NCBI GenBank assembly: GCA_017302295.1
Contig: JAFLDS010000003.1
Span: 62,001-126,000, forward strand
Source of the DNA: Thauera sp.
GTDB taxonomy: Bacteria; Pseudomonadota; Gammaproteobacteria; Burkholderiales; Rhodocyclaceae
Reading direction: 5' to 3'
DNA length: 64,000 nt
The position numbers and the translations under genes are program-made. The notes beneath the pieces are model-generated. The model did no database searches, was not told where the DNA came from, and saw nothing but the letters and a program-made list of their open reading frames with translations. The first letter of the stretch is position 1, and the number at the start of each line of letters is the position of its first letter. Positions 33,472 to 42,715 of the stretch are shown one piece after another.

Positions 33472-34818
33472 GTGAACGCAAGCCAAGGCATCCAGAGACG
33501 CGTCACAGGGCATACGCACTACGCGTTGCTGATGCTGGCAACCATCTACGTGTTCAATTACATCGATCGCCTGCTCATTTCGATCCTGATCGAGCCGATC
33601 AAGCTCGAGTTCGGTGTGTCGGACACGCAGATCGGCCTGCTGTCGGGGGTCGCTTTCGCGATCTTCTACACGGTGTTCGGACTCCCCTTCGGCCGCCTCG
33701 CCGACCGCATCGGTCGCAAGCCGGTGATTGCGCTGGCCTGCATCGCCTGGAGCGGCATGACCATGCTGTGCGGGGTGGCGACGAGCTTCGCGATGCTCCT
33801 GCTGTTCCGCATCGGCGTCGCCGTGGGCGAGGCCGGCGGCACGGCACCGTCGGTGGCGATGGTGTCCGACCTTTATCCGGCCGAGCAGCGCTCACGTGCG
33901 CTGTCGGTGTTTCTGATGGGCCCCAGCCTGGGCGCGGTGCTCGGCCTGGGCCTCGGTGGCTGGATCGCACAGACGTACGGCTGGCGCACCGCCTTCATCG
34001 TCATCGGCGCCCCGGGTTTGCTGCTCGGCATGCTTCTGTGGCTGACCGTGCGCAGCCCGGCCCCCACCGCCCTTGCCTCCGCTACGCCGGCAAGCGGCGC
34101 CGCGAAGGAAGACTGGCGCAGCACCCTGGGCCAACTCTTCGCCACGCCGGCCTTCCTGCTGATCGTGCTCGCAGGCACCCTGGCCGCAGTCATGGGCTAT
34201 GCGATCGGCACCTGGAATCCCAGCTTCCTGATCCGCTCCCACGGCACCAGCATGCAACAGGCCGGTCTGCTGGTGGGCTTGGGCGGCGGCATCAGCGCGA
34301 CCATCGGGACCCTGCTGTGCGGCAGCATCACCGATCGCCTGGTCGCGCGCGACCCGGGCTGGCAGCTGGGTGTTCCCTTCATTGCCTGCCTGCTCAGCGT
34401 TCCGCTCGGGCTGGCTTTCTATCTGTGGCCCGCCGGCACGGCCTTCCACCTCGGCGCAATGCCGATTCCCGAGGCTTACCTGTTCTACCTCGCGTTCAGC
34501 TTCACCGCCACATGGTGGTCGGTCCCCTGCTTCGGCGCCATCAGCCACCTCTTTCCCGCCAACCGACTGGCCCAGGCCTCCGCCATCTTCGTGATGGGGA
34601 TGACGCTGTTCGGCGTCGGCCTCGGCCCGCTCATCGTCGGCAGCCTCAGCGACTTCTTTTCCCCCAGCATCGGCAAGGAAGCCTTGCGCTATGCGCTGGC
34701 CAGCACGGTCGTGCTCTACGCGCTGACCGCGTTGTGCCTGCTGGCTGCGATTCCCGCCTACCGCCGCAAGCTGGGCCGGACAGCCGCGCCGAACGCCGCT
34801 GCAGCCGTCCGCACCTGA
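33472..34818 (+). CDS. MFS transporter, 12-helix type
   Basis: A 448-residue transporter. The first helix holds NYIDRLLISI; motif A is FGRLADRIGRKPVIA and the fourth helix has GEAGGTAPSVAMVSDLYP. This is the spinster-like/aromatic-acid-type MFS layout, usually importers of organic acids. It starts with GTG at 33472, with GGAGG 6 nt upstream, and is followed by the TesD-like hydrolase, so a steroid or seco-acid is the likely cargo. Confidence 0.9.
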   Translation: MNASQGIQRRVTGHTHYALLMLATIYVFNYIDRLLISILIEPIKLEFGVSDTQIGLLSGVAFAIFYTVFGLPFGRLADRIGRKPVIALACIAWSGMTMLCGVATSFAMLLLFRIGVAVGEAGGTAPSVAMVSDLYPAEQRSRALSVFLMGPSLGAVLGLGLGGWIAQTYGWRTAFIVIGAPGLLLGMLLWLTVRSPAPTALASATPASGAAKEDWRSTLGQLFATPAFLLIVLAGTLAAVMGYAIGTWNPSFLIRSHGTSMQQAGLLVGLGGGISATIGTLLCGSITDRLVARDPGWQLGVPFIACLLSVPLGLAFYLWPAGTAFHLGAMPIPEAYLFYLAFSFTATWWSVPCFGAISHLFPANRLAQASAIFVMGMTLFGVGLGPLIVGSLSDFFSPSIGKEALRYALASTVVLYALTALCLLAAIPAYRRKLGRTAAPNAAAAVRT

Positions 34819-34855
34819 ACACGAAACGAACGACGACCTATCAGGAGACGACCCG

Positions 34856-35686
34856 ATGACTTCACCCGACCTCCCCATTCCCCTCGGCCAGTTCGCCGAT
34901 GTCGACACCGGCCTGCGCCTGCACTATCTCGACGTCGGCCAGGGGCCGGTCGTCGTCTGGCTGCATGGCAGCGGCCCGGGCGCCAGCGGCTACAGCAACT
35001 TCAAGGGCAACTACCCGGCCTTCGCGGAAGCCGGCTTCCGCAACATCGTGCTCGACCTGCCCGGTTTCGGCCGCTCCGACAAACCGGCCGACGCGCATTA
35101 CAACCTGGATTTCTTCGTCTCCAACCTGAACGCCTTCCTGCGGAAGATCGGCGTGGCCAGGTGCACGTTGCTCGGCAACTCGCTCGGCGGCGCGATCGCC
35201 CTGGGGCAAGCGCTGGCTCATCCCGAAACGGTGGAACGGCTGATCCTGATGGCGCCGGGCGGCGTCGAGGAGCGCGAGACCTACTTCAAGATGGAAGGCA
35301 TCCTGCGCATGGTCGAAACCTTCGCCAAGGGCCCGATGGGTCCGGCCGAAATGCGCCACGTGATGAGCCTGCAGGTGTTCGACCCCTCGCTGCTCGACGA
35401 CAGCATCATCAACGAGCGCGCCGCCATCGCGCCGCTGCAGCCGGCCAACCTGTTCTCGACCATGTTGGTGCCGAACATGACGGCGCGTCTGCACGAAATC
35501 CGCGTGCCGATCTTCGGTTTCTGGGGCACCAACGACAAGTTCAACCCGCACGCCGGCGCCCTGAAGCTGATCGAGAATGCGCCCAACGCGCGCATGATCC
35601 TGCTCAACCAGTGCGGCCACTGGGTGCAGGTGGAGCACCGCGAGCTCTTCAACCGTAGCTGCATCGATTTCCTGACCAAGGGGTAA
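34856..35686 (+). CDS. tesD: Meta-cleavage product hydrolase, TesD/HsaD-like
   Basis: A 276-residue alpha/beta-hydrolase of the C-C bond hydrolase family. It has HGSGPGASG near residue 38 (oxyanion hole), nucleophile S109 in GNSLGG, D227 in FWGTNDKF and H255 in QCGHW, the complete triad. It would split the TesB ring-A meta-cleavage product into a 2-hydroxyhexadienoate and the CD-ring propionate. It is in a different operon from tesB but under the same putative operator. It lies 37 bp after the MFS gene. Confidence 0.9.
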   Translation: MTSPDLPIPLGQFADVDTGLRLHYLDVGQGPVVVWLHGSGPGASGYSNFKGNYPAFAEAGFRNIVLDLPGFGRSDKPADAHYNLDFFVSNLNAFLRKIGVARCTLLGNSLGGAIALGQALAHPETVERLILMAPGGVEERETYFKMEGILRMVETFAKGPMGPAEMRHVMSLQVFDPSLLDDSIINERAAIAPLQPANLFSTMLVPNMTARLHEIRVPIFGFWGTNDKFNPHAGALKLIENAPNARMILLNQCGHWVQVEHRELFNRSCIDFLTKG

Positions 35687-35694
35687 CACAGACC

Positions 35695-37827
35695 ATGGGA
35701 GCTTTCGACAACCTGCTGCAACCCGGCCGGATCGGCACCATGGAGGTGCGCAACCGCATCGTGATGGCACCGATGGGGTCGAACTTCGCCGAATCCGACG
35801 GCACCTGCGGCGAGCGCATCCAGGCCTACTACGAGGCACGCGCCGCGGGCGGTGCCGGGCTGCTGACCATGGGCGTGGCCGCAATCGCCTATCCTCACGG
35901 CACCGCCGAGCCCTACCAGGTGGGCATCTCTGACGACAAGTTCATTCCTGGACTCAAGGGCATCGTCGACCGTGTGCACAAGCACGGCGCAAAGATCGCC
36001 ATCCAGCTCCAGCACGCCGGCAAGACCTCCGTGCGCGACCTCGTCGAGGGCCGCGAGCTGTGGGTGCCGTCGATGCCGCCGGCAGTGAAGACCGACATGT
36101 TCGCCGCGCTGACGCAGGAAGAACTCGGCGCCTTCATCAGCTCGTCCAAGGGCCGCGAGAAGGCGGGCGTGAAGATCCGCGTCATGGACAAGGCCGACAT
36201 CGCGCAGATGATCGAGTGGTTCGCCGCCGCGGCCGACCGCGCAAAACGCGCCGGCTTCGACGGCGTGGAGCTCCACGCTGCGCACACCTATATCATCGCC
36301 GGCTTCCTGTCGGGCTACTTCAACAAGCGCGATGACGAATACGGCGGCTCGATCGAGAACCGCGGCCGCTTCCTGCGCGAAGTGATCGCCGCGGTGCGCC
36401 AGCGCGTCGGCGCCGAATACCCGGTGTGGTTGCGCTTGGACGCCTACGAGCTGCGCATGGACGGCGGCATTACGCTGGAAGAGGCCAAGGTCTTCGCGCG
36501 CATGGCCGAAGCCGCCGGCTGCGACGCGGTCAGCGTGTCGGCCTACGCCAACACCAGCACCGGCGTCGCCTTCACCGAAGCGCCGCTGGTGCAGCAGAAG
36601 GCCGGCTTCCTACTGTGGGCCGCCGAGATCAAGGAAGCGGTGAAGATCCCCGTGATCGCCGTCGGCCGCCTCGAACCGGAAGTCGCGGACAACGCGATCG
36701 CCGCCGGCCAGTGCGACTTCGTCGCCATGGCGCGCAAGATGCTCGCCGACCCCGAGCTGCCCAACAAGCTCATCGAGAACCGCCCCGAAGACATCCGGCC
36801 CTGCATCTACTGCTACGCCTGTGTCAGCCAGATCTTCATCAACCAGCGCGTCAAGTGCGCGGTCAATCCGATGACCGGCCACGAGGCCGAGATCCGCCTG
36901 GTGCCGGCCGAGAAGCCGGGCCATGTGCTGGTCGTCGGCGGCGGCCCCGCCGGCATGGAGGCAGCGCGCGCCGCTGCCCTGCGCGGCCACAAGGTCACCC
37001 TGGTCGAGCGCGGCAGCCGGCTGGGTGGCACGCTGTTCTTCGCCGCGCTGGCCTATGCCGAGAATGGTGGCCTGCTCGACTACCTGACAACGCAGATGAA
37101 GAAGCTGCACGTCGATGTGCGCCTGCACACCGTCGCCACGCCCGAACTCATTCGCCAGCTCGGAGCCACCGCGGTCATCGTCGCCACCGGCGCCGAGCGC
37201 AACGCACCGCCGATCCCTGGCGCCGAGCTCGACCACGTGTGGTCGGGCGACGAGCTGCGCCGCCTCATGACGGACGACCGTGCCGACGAGATCGCCAAGC
37301 GCAAGCTGTCCTTCACCCAGCGTACGCTGATGAAGGCCGGCAGCCTGGTCGGCGTCACTGACAGCGCCGACGCCATCCAGAACCTGTCGCGCGTGTGGAT
37401 GCCGCTGGGCAAGAAGGTTGCCGTCATCGGCGGTGGCCTGGTCGGCATCGAGCTCGCCGAGTTCCTGGTCGACCGCGGCCGCGAGGTCGTGGTGCTGGAA
37501 GAAGGCCCCAGCCTGGGACGCGAACTTTCCATCGTGCGCCGCTGGCGCGTGCTCGACACGCTGCGCGAGCACGGGGTGGCGCTGCACACCAAGGTGAAGA
37601 TCGACGCGATCGACAAGAAGGCGGTGCGTTACACCGACGCCGAAGGCCAGGCCCACACGCTGGCAGCCGACTCGGTGGTGCTCGCCGTCGGCGCACGGCC
37701 CGACGACAGCCTGGCGCGCTCGCTGGAAGCGGCCGGCGTGCCGGTCACCTCGGTGGGCGACGGCGCGCAGATCGGCTACATCGAGGGCGCCGTCAAGTCA
37801 GGCATGCTCGCCGGCCTGTCGGCCTGA
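35695..37827 (+). CDS. NADH:flavin oxidoreductase / 2,4-dienoyl-CoA reductase-like (FMN, 4Fe-4S, FAD)
   Basis: A 710-residue multi-domain enzyme. Residues 1-360 are an Old Yellow Enzyme TIM barrel. A C-x2-C-x2-C-x11-C cluster motif lies at C370, C373, C376 and C388. An FAD/NAD(P)H module follows, with VVGGGPAGMEAA near residue 410 and VIGGGLVGIELAEFL near 570. Members reduce enones or dienoyl-CoAs, and BaiCD/BaiH act on bile acids. Here it may reduce a ring double bond. It starts 8 bp after tesD, so it is in the same operon, which ends at a terminator. Confidence 0.9.
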   Translation: MGAFDNLLQPGRIGTMEVRNRIVMAPMGSNFAESDGTCGERIQAYYEARAAGGAGLLTMGVAAIAYPHGTAEPYQVGISDDKFIPGLKGIVDRVHKHGAKIAIQLQHAGKTSVRDLVEGRELWVPSMPPAVKTDMFAALTQEELGAFISSSKGREKAGVKIRVMDKADIAQMIEWFAAAADRAKRAGFDGVELHAAHTYIIAGFLSGYFNKRDDEYGGSIENRGRFLREVIAAVRQRVGAEYPVWLRLDAYELRMDGGITLEEAKVFARMAEAAGCDAVSVSAYANTSTGVAFTEAPLVQQKAGFLLWAAEIKEAVKIPVIAVGRLEPEVADNAIAAGQCDFVAMARKMLADPELPNKLIENRPEDIRPCIYCYACVSQIFINQRVKCAVNPMTGHEAEIRLVPAEKPGHVLVVGGGPAGMEAARAAALRGHKVTLVERGSRLGGTLFFAALAYAENGGLLDYLTTQMKKLHVDVRLHTVATPELIRQLGATAVIVATGAERNAPPIPGAELDHVWSGDELRRLMTDDRADEIAKRKLSFTQRTLMKAGSLVGVTDSADAIQNLSRVWMPLGKKVAVIGGGLVGIELAEFLVDRGREVVVLEEGPSLGRELSIVRRWRVLDTLREHGVALHTKVKIDAIDKKAVRYTDAEGQAHTLAADSVVLAVGARPDDSLARSLEAAGVPVTSVGDGAQIGYIEGAVKSGMLAGLSA

Positions 37828-37850
37828 CCGGTCGTTCGCTTCGTTCCAGG

Positions 37851-37889
37851 GCCGGATGTGCGGTGCAAGAACCGCCATCCGGCTCTTTT
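37851..37889 (+). terminator. Intrinsic terminator after the MFS-TesD-reductase operon
   Basis: Stem GCCGGATG-t-GCGGT / ACCGC-CATCCGGC with a 6-nt loop, followed by TCTTTT, 23 bp after the reductase stop. Confidence 0.85.
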
Positions 37890-37937
37890 CATTCCCGCCC
37901 GCCGCACCCGGCGAGCGGCACACCCATGGAGCGCACG

Positions 37938-38393
37938 ATGAGCACCTCCGCCACCGAGATCTGCAACCTCCTCTACCGCTACGCCGAGGCCATCGACGAA
38001 GGCCGCCTCGAAGACGCCGCCGCCCTCTTCCGCCATGCCCACATCGAAACCGGCGCCGCCGGCCCGCTCGACGCCGACGGACTGCTCGCCCTGTGGCGCC
38101 GCATCCTCATCATCCACCCCTGCGGCACGCCCCGCACCCGCCACCTCGTCACCAACCCCATCCTCGACATCGACGAAACCGCCGGCACTGCAAAAGTCAG
38201 CTCGTGTTTCACCGTGCTGCAATCCGCCGCCGACTTCCCGCTGCAGATCATCGCCAGCGGCCGCTACCACGACCGCTTCGCGCGCATCGACGGCCAATGG
38301 TGCTTCGTGGAACGCGACTACCGTCAGCTCGACTTCACCGGCGACCTCAGCCGCCACCTGCGCGTCCCCGTCAAGCTGCCGCAGCACGCCTGA
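37938..38393 (+). CDS. SnoaL/NTF2-like protein
   Basis: A 151-residue protein with the NTF2-like pattern: helix EICNLLYRYAEAIDEGRLEDAAALF, then a strand-rich half ending SGRYHDRFARIDGQWCFVERDY. Related folds include ketosteroid isomerases and polyketide cyclases; a catalytic role is not evident. The ATG at 37938 is chosen because GGAG lies 6 nt upstream; an ATG at 37926 is the alternative. It stands after a terminator, so it may have its own promoter. Confidence 0.8.
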   Translation: MSTSATEICNLLYRYAEAIDEGRLEDAAALFRHAHIETGAAGPLDADGLLALWRRILIIHPCGTPRTRHLVTNPILDIDETAGTAKVSSCFTVLQSAADFPLQIIASGRYHDRFARIDGQWCFVERDYRQLDFTGDLSRHLRVPVKLPQHA

Positions 38394-38456
38394 GCGCGCC
38401 GCCCGCCGAAGTCTTCAAATAGACTGTCGGCCCCGACGACACTGCCGCGGCAACCG

Positions 38457-38768
38457 ATGAAAATCGACCAACTCCCGAACGGCGCCCGCTTCCAATGGAA
38501 GGGCCGCAACTACACCAAGGTCGGCCCCATGACCGCCGCTGCCGAATCCGGCGGCGTGGACTTCATCCCCAAGCACGCCACCCTGCAGCCCATTCCCGGA
38601 GAAGCCCCACCGGCCGCGCCGGCGGAAGACACCGCCCCGCCACTCAACGCAGCCAAGGTCAGGACGGCCTTCGAGGCCTATCACCGCACCGCGCTCCGCC
38701 TCGCGGACGACGCCGGGCGGCTGACGCTGGAGAGCGCGCGGGTGCGGTTCTTATCGGAGATCGGGTAG
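38457..38768 (+). CDS. Conserved-looking hypothetical protein
   Basis: A 103-residue protein I do not recognise. The N-terminal half (KIDQLPNGARFQWKGRNYTKVGPM) looks like a small beta domain. A Pro/Ala-rich linker follows, then a helix (VRTAFEAYHRTALRLADDAGRL). The composition is normal for the genome and the reading frame is convincing, but no function can be given. It is the last gene before the ABC-3C island. Confidence 0.6.
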   Translation: MKIDQLPNGARFQWKGRNYTKVGPMTAAAESGGVDFIPKHATLQPIPGEAPPAAPAEDTAPPLNAAKVRTAFEAYHRTALRLADDAGRLTLESARVRFLSEIG

Positions 38769-39063
38769 CGGTGGGTTGTCGGCCGGAGCGGACGGTGGAG
38801 CTGCAGTTCATGAACGACTGCTGTGCAGCGTTTGCCGTCCTTTGGTTGCCATGTCCGTACTCACGCTAGCGGCTGCGTAACGGTCAGCCGCTCGGAAGAG
38901 CTTGTGGTCCGCGAGTGGCCGGTGCGGAGAGTGCAGCAATCATTCACGACGCTCAGGTTAGCGCAACGGATCAAGCCTTCAGATGTCCACCCACGGTTAC
39001 GAAGGCCAGTCAGCTTGTCTGGCGAAAACACCTGTTCGTCTGAGCATTGAGGGCGTCGAAGTG
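38769..39063. other. Gene-poor left flank of the ABC-3C island
   Basis: About 295 bp with no convincing gene, repeat or attachment site. Short frames on both strands have no family features. It may hold remnants left when the island entered. Confidence 0.5.
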
Positions 39064-41040
39064 CTACTCGGGCCAGCTCGGCCAGTCCTGCGGCACTAGC
39101 GCGGGCGGGTTCATCCAAGGGTCCTCAACCAGTGCGTCCTGGAACCAGTCATCAGCGAAGTTCGCGTGCTCGGTGACGATGAGCTGGAAGCCGGGGACGA
39201 GCACCCTGGTGTAGTTCAAAAGCGTCTCGAACAGCTTCTTGGCGGCCTCCAGGTCAGCGTCCACGCGCCTGACCTGCTCTGAATCCCCCGCCACTGATTC
39301 GTAGATAGCCTGCGAGGGGAAATACACCTGCGTCGGCTGGTCCAGCATCAGGAAGCGAGGAATGGGGATGTGGTTTTCCGAAGCGTAGTGGTGGAGGGCC
39401 AGCAAAGCGGAGATGTGATACGCCAACCAATTTGCGCCACCACCCGTGCGAAACATTGGCACTGGGTTTCCAGGTCGTTGCACCACAACGGTCAGGTTAC
39501 GCATGTCCAGCCGGAACGGAAACTCCGAGAAGAAGGCCTTGAACTCCTTTACCAGCATGGTCATCGTACTGGAGATGTGCGTGATGACCGATTCCATGCG
39601 CGCGTCCGCATCGTCGTCGGCGCCTGCCCTCTGGCTGAGCTGATCCAGCTTCGCCTGTAGTCGGTCGACCTTGAGCTTCAAGGCACTGATGGTGTTGCTC
39701 GGGTTCAAGCTTTCCAGGTAGAAGCTGACGCGACCTTGGACCTTCAGCGCCAACGCATTGGCATCTTCCTGGGCGGAGGCCTTCTCCTCTGCGCGCACCG
39801 CAGCATTGATGTCGATTTCGACCTCGCGGATGGCCTCCTTCAGTTGGCTTGCCCGGTCGGTGAGAGCGGCCAAGTGCCCATCCAGACGGGGGCGCGCGCC
39901 ACCGACATACTGGAGCTCGCTGTCTAGGTTTGAGAGCTCAGCCAGAAGCGATTGGGCGATGCCATCCATGCGCGCGTCTGCTTCTTTGAGGAAGGGCCAC
40001 TGCCAAGTTCCATTGGATGCCTGCGGGAGCGCATTGATGGACTCCAGCCGGGAGCGTTGCTCCTGCGCTTCGATTTGGAAGTCCGAGGCGCCTTTGACGT
40101 ACCTCTGCGCGGATGTGATCTGGTCCAGAACCCGACGATGCTCGGTCCTAAGATACGAGCGTCGCGCAAGGAGCTTGGCCATGTCGCTCTCCGCTAGAAG
40201 CGGTACCTGTCCGGGCCGCCAAGTGAGGACTTCCCGGAGGGACGCGACCAAGTCTTTCTCTGTGCCATCCGTGCTCAGCGCGACGCTGTTCGGGGCGTTG
40301 CTGAACGGGATGCCAACTGTCTTCGCCTCGGCCAGCAGGCCCAGCCCGCGCGTATCCAACGCGTCTTCGGTTTCCTGCGCCAACTTCAGTTCCTTCTGCG
40401 CAATCTTCAGCTCTCGCTGCGTTGCGCGTCTGCTCGCCTCGGTCTCCATGTCGCCGACGTTGGATACGCCGAAGAGGACAGCGAATGTGTCACGGATGGT
40501 CTGGGGCAGGTGCTCCTCCGCCTGCCGATAGAACAGCAGCTCCTTGCTGGCCACCAGGCCTTGCTTTTGGAACAGGTAGAACGCCGTGTGCTTGACGCTG
40601 ACCGAGTAGCCGGTCCGGCTGCTTCGCTCAGGGACAGGCGTCTTTGTTTCGGGAATTCCTAGCAGGGAGGAAAGGACTTCGTGGACGAGTTCGTCGCCCC
40701 CATTGTGCTTCAGTACTCCGACGTCAGGCGTGCGAATTTGCCTCCCGCGCAGGACCATCGCAAGCGAGCACTGGACCTGCCCGGGCTTTGGGTTGGGCTT
40801 TGCGACGAATACCTGCTCGTTTGGGAACTGGAAGGTGACCGCGAACCAGGACACCTTCTCGCGGATGAAGCCCTCCGCAATCTTGCACACGTCCTCGCCC
40901 ATGCAGTACTCAACAATGTCCGAGAGCGAGGATTTACCCGTCGAAGCTAGGCCGGTAATGATGTTGAGCCCATCGGGATTCAAGGGGAGGTCGCGCCTAC
41001 GGCCGTCGTGGCTGTAGATGTGAATCGAAGCAATCTTCAT
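39064..41040 (-). CDS. ABC-3C system ATPase (DUF3732-type, SMC/Rad50-like)
   Basis: A 658-residue ATPase. Walker A is GLASTGKSS (residues 30-38). A long middle section rich in Glu/Arg/Leu heptads looks coiled-coil, and the C-terminus has the DUF3732 signature FLMLDQPTQVYFPS, which holds the Walker B acidic residue. Such ATPases form the third part of ABC three-component conflict systems and are thought to sense invading DNA or replication stress and license the effector. The ATG at 41040 overlaps the upstream stop by 4 nt (ATGA). Hand-counted GC in 39541-39600 is about 52%, against about 72% in 45541-45600. Confidence 0.85.
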   Translation of the reverse strand: MKIASIHIYSHDGRRRDLPLNPDGLNIITGLASTGKSSLSDIVEYCMGEDVCKIAEGFIREKVSWFAVTFQFPNEQVFVAKPNPKPGQVQCSLAMVLRGRQIRTPDVGVLKHNGGDELVHEVLSSLLGIPETKTPVPERSSRTGYSVSVKHTAFYLFQKQGLVASKELLFYRQAEEHLPQTIRDTFAVLFGVSNVGDMETEASRRATQRELKIAQKELKLAQETEDALDTRGLGLLAEAKTVGIPFSNAPNSVALSTDGTEKDLVASLREVLTWRPGQVPLLAESDMAKLLARRSYLRTEHRRVLDQITSAQRYVKGASDFQIEAQEQRSRLESINALPQASNGTWQWPFLKEADARMDGIAQSLLAELSNLDSELQYVGGARPRLDGHLAALTDRASQLKEAIREVEIDINAAVRAEEKASAQEDANALALKVQGRVSFYLESLNPSNTISALKLKVDRLQAKLDQLSQRAGADDDADARMESVITHISSTMTMLVKEFKAFFSEFPFRLDMRNLTVVVQRPGNPVPMFRTGGGANWLAYHISALLALHHYASENHIPIPRFLMLDQPTQVYFPSQAIYESVAGDSEQVRRVDADLEAAKKLFETLLNYTRVLVPGFQLIVTEHANFADDWFQDALVEDPWMNPPALVPQDWPSWPE

Positions 41041-41525
41041 GGTCGAATGGACAGGCTCGTGTAGATCGTCACGCGGTCGTTGATTTGGGCGAAATGACGG
41101 CCGAGGACGGCTGCTGCGGCGCGGCACCTCTCTGCGTCATCGGTATTCAACGGCTGGGGTGACACGCGTCTGGGGACGAGGCTGATGCCTCCGTCGTCGA
41201 AGACCTTGATGCAGTCCTTGCTGGCCAACAGCGCAAAGGCCTCCGTGGCGTACTGGACGAGCGCCCGCGCTCGCTCAGCGAAGTGAACCAGCAGGTCTGG
41301 GCGCAGCGCGAACACCCGCAGAACGGACAACCGCTTGTTCTCCAAAAGCTCATTGCGCGATGCCTGGTGCAGGCACATCGGCAGGACAAGCAGCGTCAAG
41401 GAGTAGGGCATTGGCTTCCCTGCGACGCGCTCGAACTCGCGAATGGCTGCGGCCAGCACCACAGCGCAGAACGCGGGATTGAAGAGGTTACGCTCTTCAA
41501 AGGGGCGAGATGACCAGTCCGTCAT
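41037..41525 (-). CDS. ABC-3C system middle component
   Basis: A 162-residue protein with ERNLFNPAFCAVVLAAAIREF near the N-terminus, the NPAF pattern typical of the small middle component of ABC-3C systems. A helical body follows with LLVLPMCLHQASRNEL. The middle component is thought to link the ATPase with the effector. It overlaps both neighbours by 4 nt, so the three proteins are probably made in fixed ratio. Confidence 0.78.
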   Translation of the reverse strand: MTDWSSRPFEERNLFNPAFCAVVLAAAIREFERVAGKPMPYSLTLLVLPMCLHQASRNELLENKRLSVLRVFALRPDLLVHFAERARALVQYATEAFALLASKDCIKVFDDGGISLVPRRVSPQPLNTDDAERCRAAAAVLGRHFAQINDRVTIYTSLSIRP

Positions 41526-42715
41526 GCCGGCACCTTGGATTTGGCTGTCATGAGGCGCTCAAGGAATTGCGGATGCCAGTGCACCCGCGGCGTCGGCTTC
41601 TCGTCAGCGAGGATGTGGAAGCTGCCGCGGCGGACGAAGTCCTCCGTGACGTCCTTGCGGATTTGCAGGCCCTTGGATTGGTTCTCGGCCCAGTCATAGA
41701 GCCTGCGACCCGCCGCCTGGATCTCGGCCTCGTTCTGTGGTGCGTTCACCATCGCCCAGCCCTTCGCGCGCTTCCATTCTTCGACCAGGCGCAGCTCGAA
41801 CTTCCTAATCTCGCCGCCGACCAGTGCGTTGACCCGTGTCCAGTGGGCACGCTGGGAGAACGCGCGGTAAAAGTCCAAGATGGCCATCTCAAGACTGTCG
41901 CTGGACATGCCAATCGCCCGCAACTGCTCGACGAACTGCCGGGTGTCCTTTACCGCGTCAATCTCCTCATCGGGATACGCGTCGTCGAAGGTGATGGGCA
42001 GGCGCTCGTCGTAGTACTCGCTGTTCACCTGAGCGAACTTCGCCCAGACCTCAGCGCCAGTGATGGGCTTGCGTTCACCCTGGATGAGCTCGATGGCCTC
42101 TCGGAGCCACCACCCTTCCATACGTTCGCGCACATCGACACGAAACTTCGTGGCCACCGACCTCAGAAGGGGGGCGAAGGCCTCGTCCAGCTCCTTGATT
42201 CTCAGCGAACTATCGGCAATCACGATGCGAGCCAGGAAGTCGTCCTGCTGGGTCTCATTCAGTGAACTGAACGTAGCTTCAATCTGCGCGCTCAGTGCGG
42301 CCTTCGAACCCTTGAGCTCGGCTACGAGCTGCTTGGCAAAGTCCGTTGGCTTGGCGCCAGCGCTGTCCAGAAAGTACTTGAGCAACGATTTCGGACCAAC
42401 GCGCGCCGTCGTCGCCATGCAGTACGAGTGGTCGCAAGCGAGATTGCCGTCCCGGATGTACCGGTCAAGCCAGATGCGGACTGATTTCCAGAAGTCCGTC
42501 GACAGAGTTCCGACGGTCTCGCCGACCTGCTTGTGCTTCAGAGAAATCAGCGTCTTCTTGCCGTCGATGTCGCGAAGCTCGACGTCATCGTCAGCTTCGA
42601 TGAGCAGTGCCTGGCTCTCGTCTTGTTTCATTAGATGCGCGAGCGCAAACCGAATCTGATAGACGTAGCCGAGCCCCTGCTCGCCAGCGGCGTATTTATC
42701 CGAGTGTGTTCCCAC
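41522..42715 (-). CDS. ABC-3C system effector with predicted nuclease-like N-terminus
   Basis: A 397-residue protein. The N-terminal 100 residues resemble Cap4/DUF4297-type PD-(D/E)XK nucleases: GLGYVYQIRFALAHLM helix, then E40, D43/D44, E46, and LISLKHK with K60. The usual Q/E before the catalytic Lys is Ser (S58-x-K60), so activity may be altered. The rest is helical, as in ABC-3C C-terminal domains that bind the middle component. The start is GTG at 42715 with GGAGG about 5 nt upstream. It is the first gene of the island and the likely toxic or DNA-cleaving part. Confidence 0.72.
   Translation of the reverse strand: MGTHSDKYAAGEQGLGYVYQIRFALAHLMKQDESQALLIEADDDVELRDIDGKKTLISLKHKQVGETVGTLSTDFWKSVRIWLDRYIRDGNLACDHSYCMATTARVGPKSLLKYFLDSAGAKPTDFAKQLVAELKGSKAALSAQIEATFSSLNETQQDDFLARIVIADSSLRIKELDEAFAPLLRSVATKFRVDVRERMEGWWLREAIELIQGERKPITGAEVWAKFAQVNSEYYDERLPITFDDAYPDEEIDAVKDTRQFVEQLRAIGMSSDSLEMAILDFYRAFSQRAHWTRVNALVGGEIRKFELRLVEEWKRAKGWAMVNAPQNEAEIQAAGRRLYDWAENQSKGLQIRKDVTEDFVRRGSFHILADEKPTPRVHWHPQFLERLMTAKSKVPA

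Noticed and set aside
32619-34859. Very long plus-strand frame (746 codons) across the SDR promoter region and the MFS gene
   Set aside because: It runs out of frame through the MFS gene and antisense to the SDR; no family features.
38405-38430. GTCT...AGAC inverted repeat before the 103-residue hypothetical gene
   Set aside because: Only 4-bp arms, and the sequence does not match the shared element.
38823-39118. Short overlapping frames on both strands left of the ABC-3C island
   Set aside because: No start context, no family features and mutual overlap.
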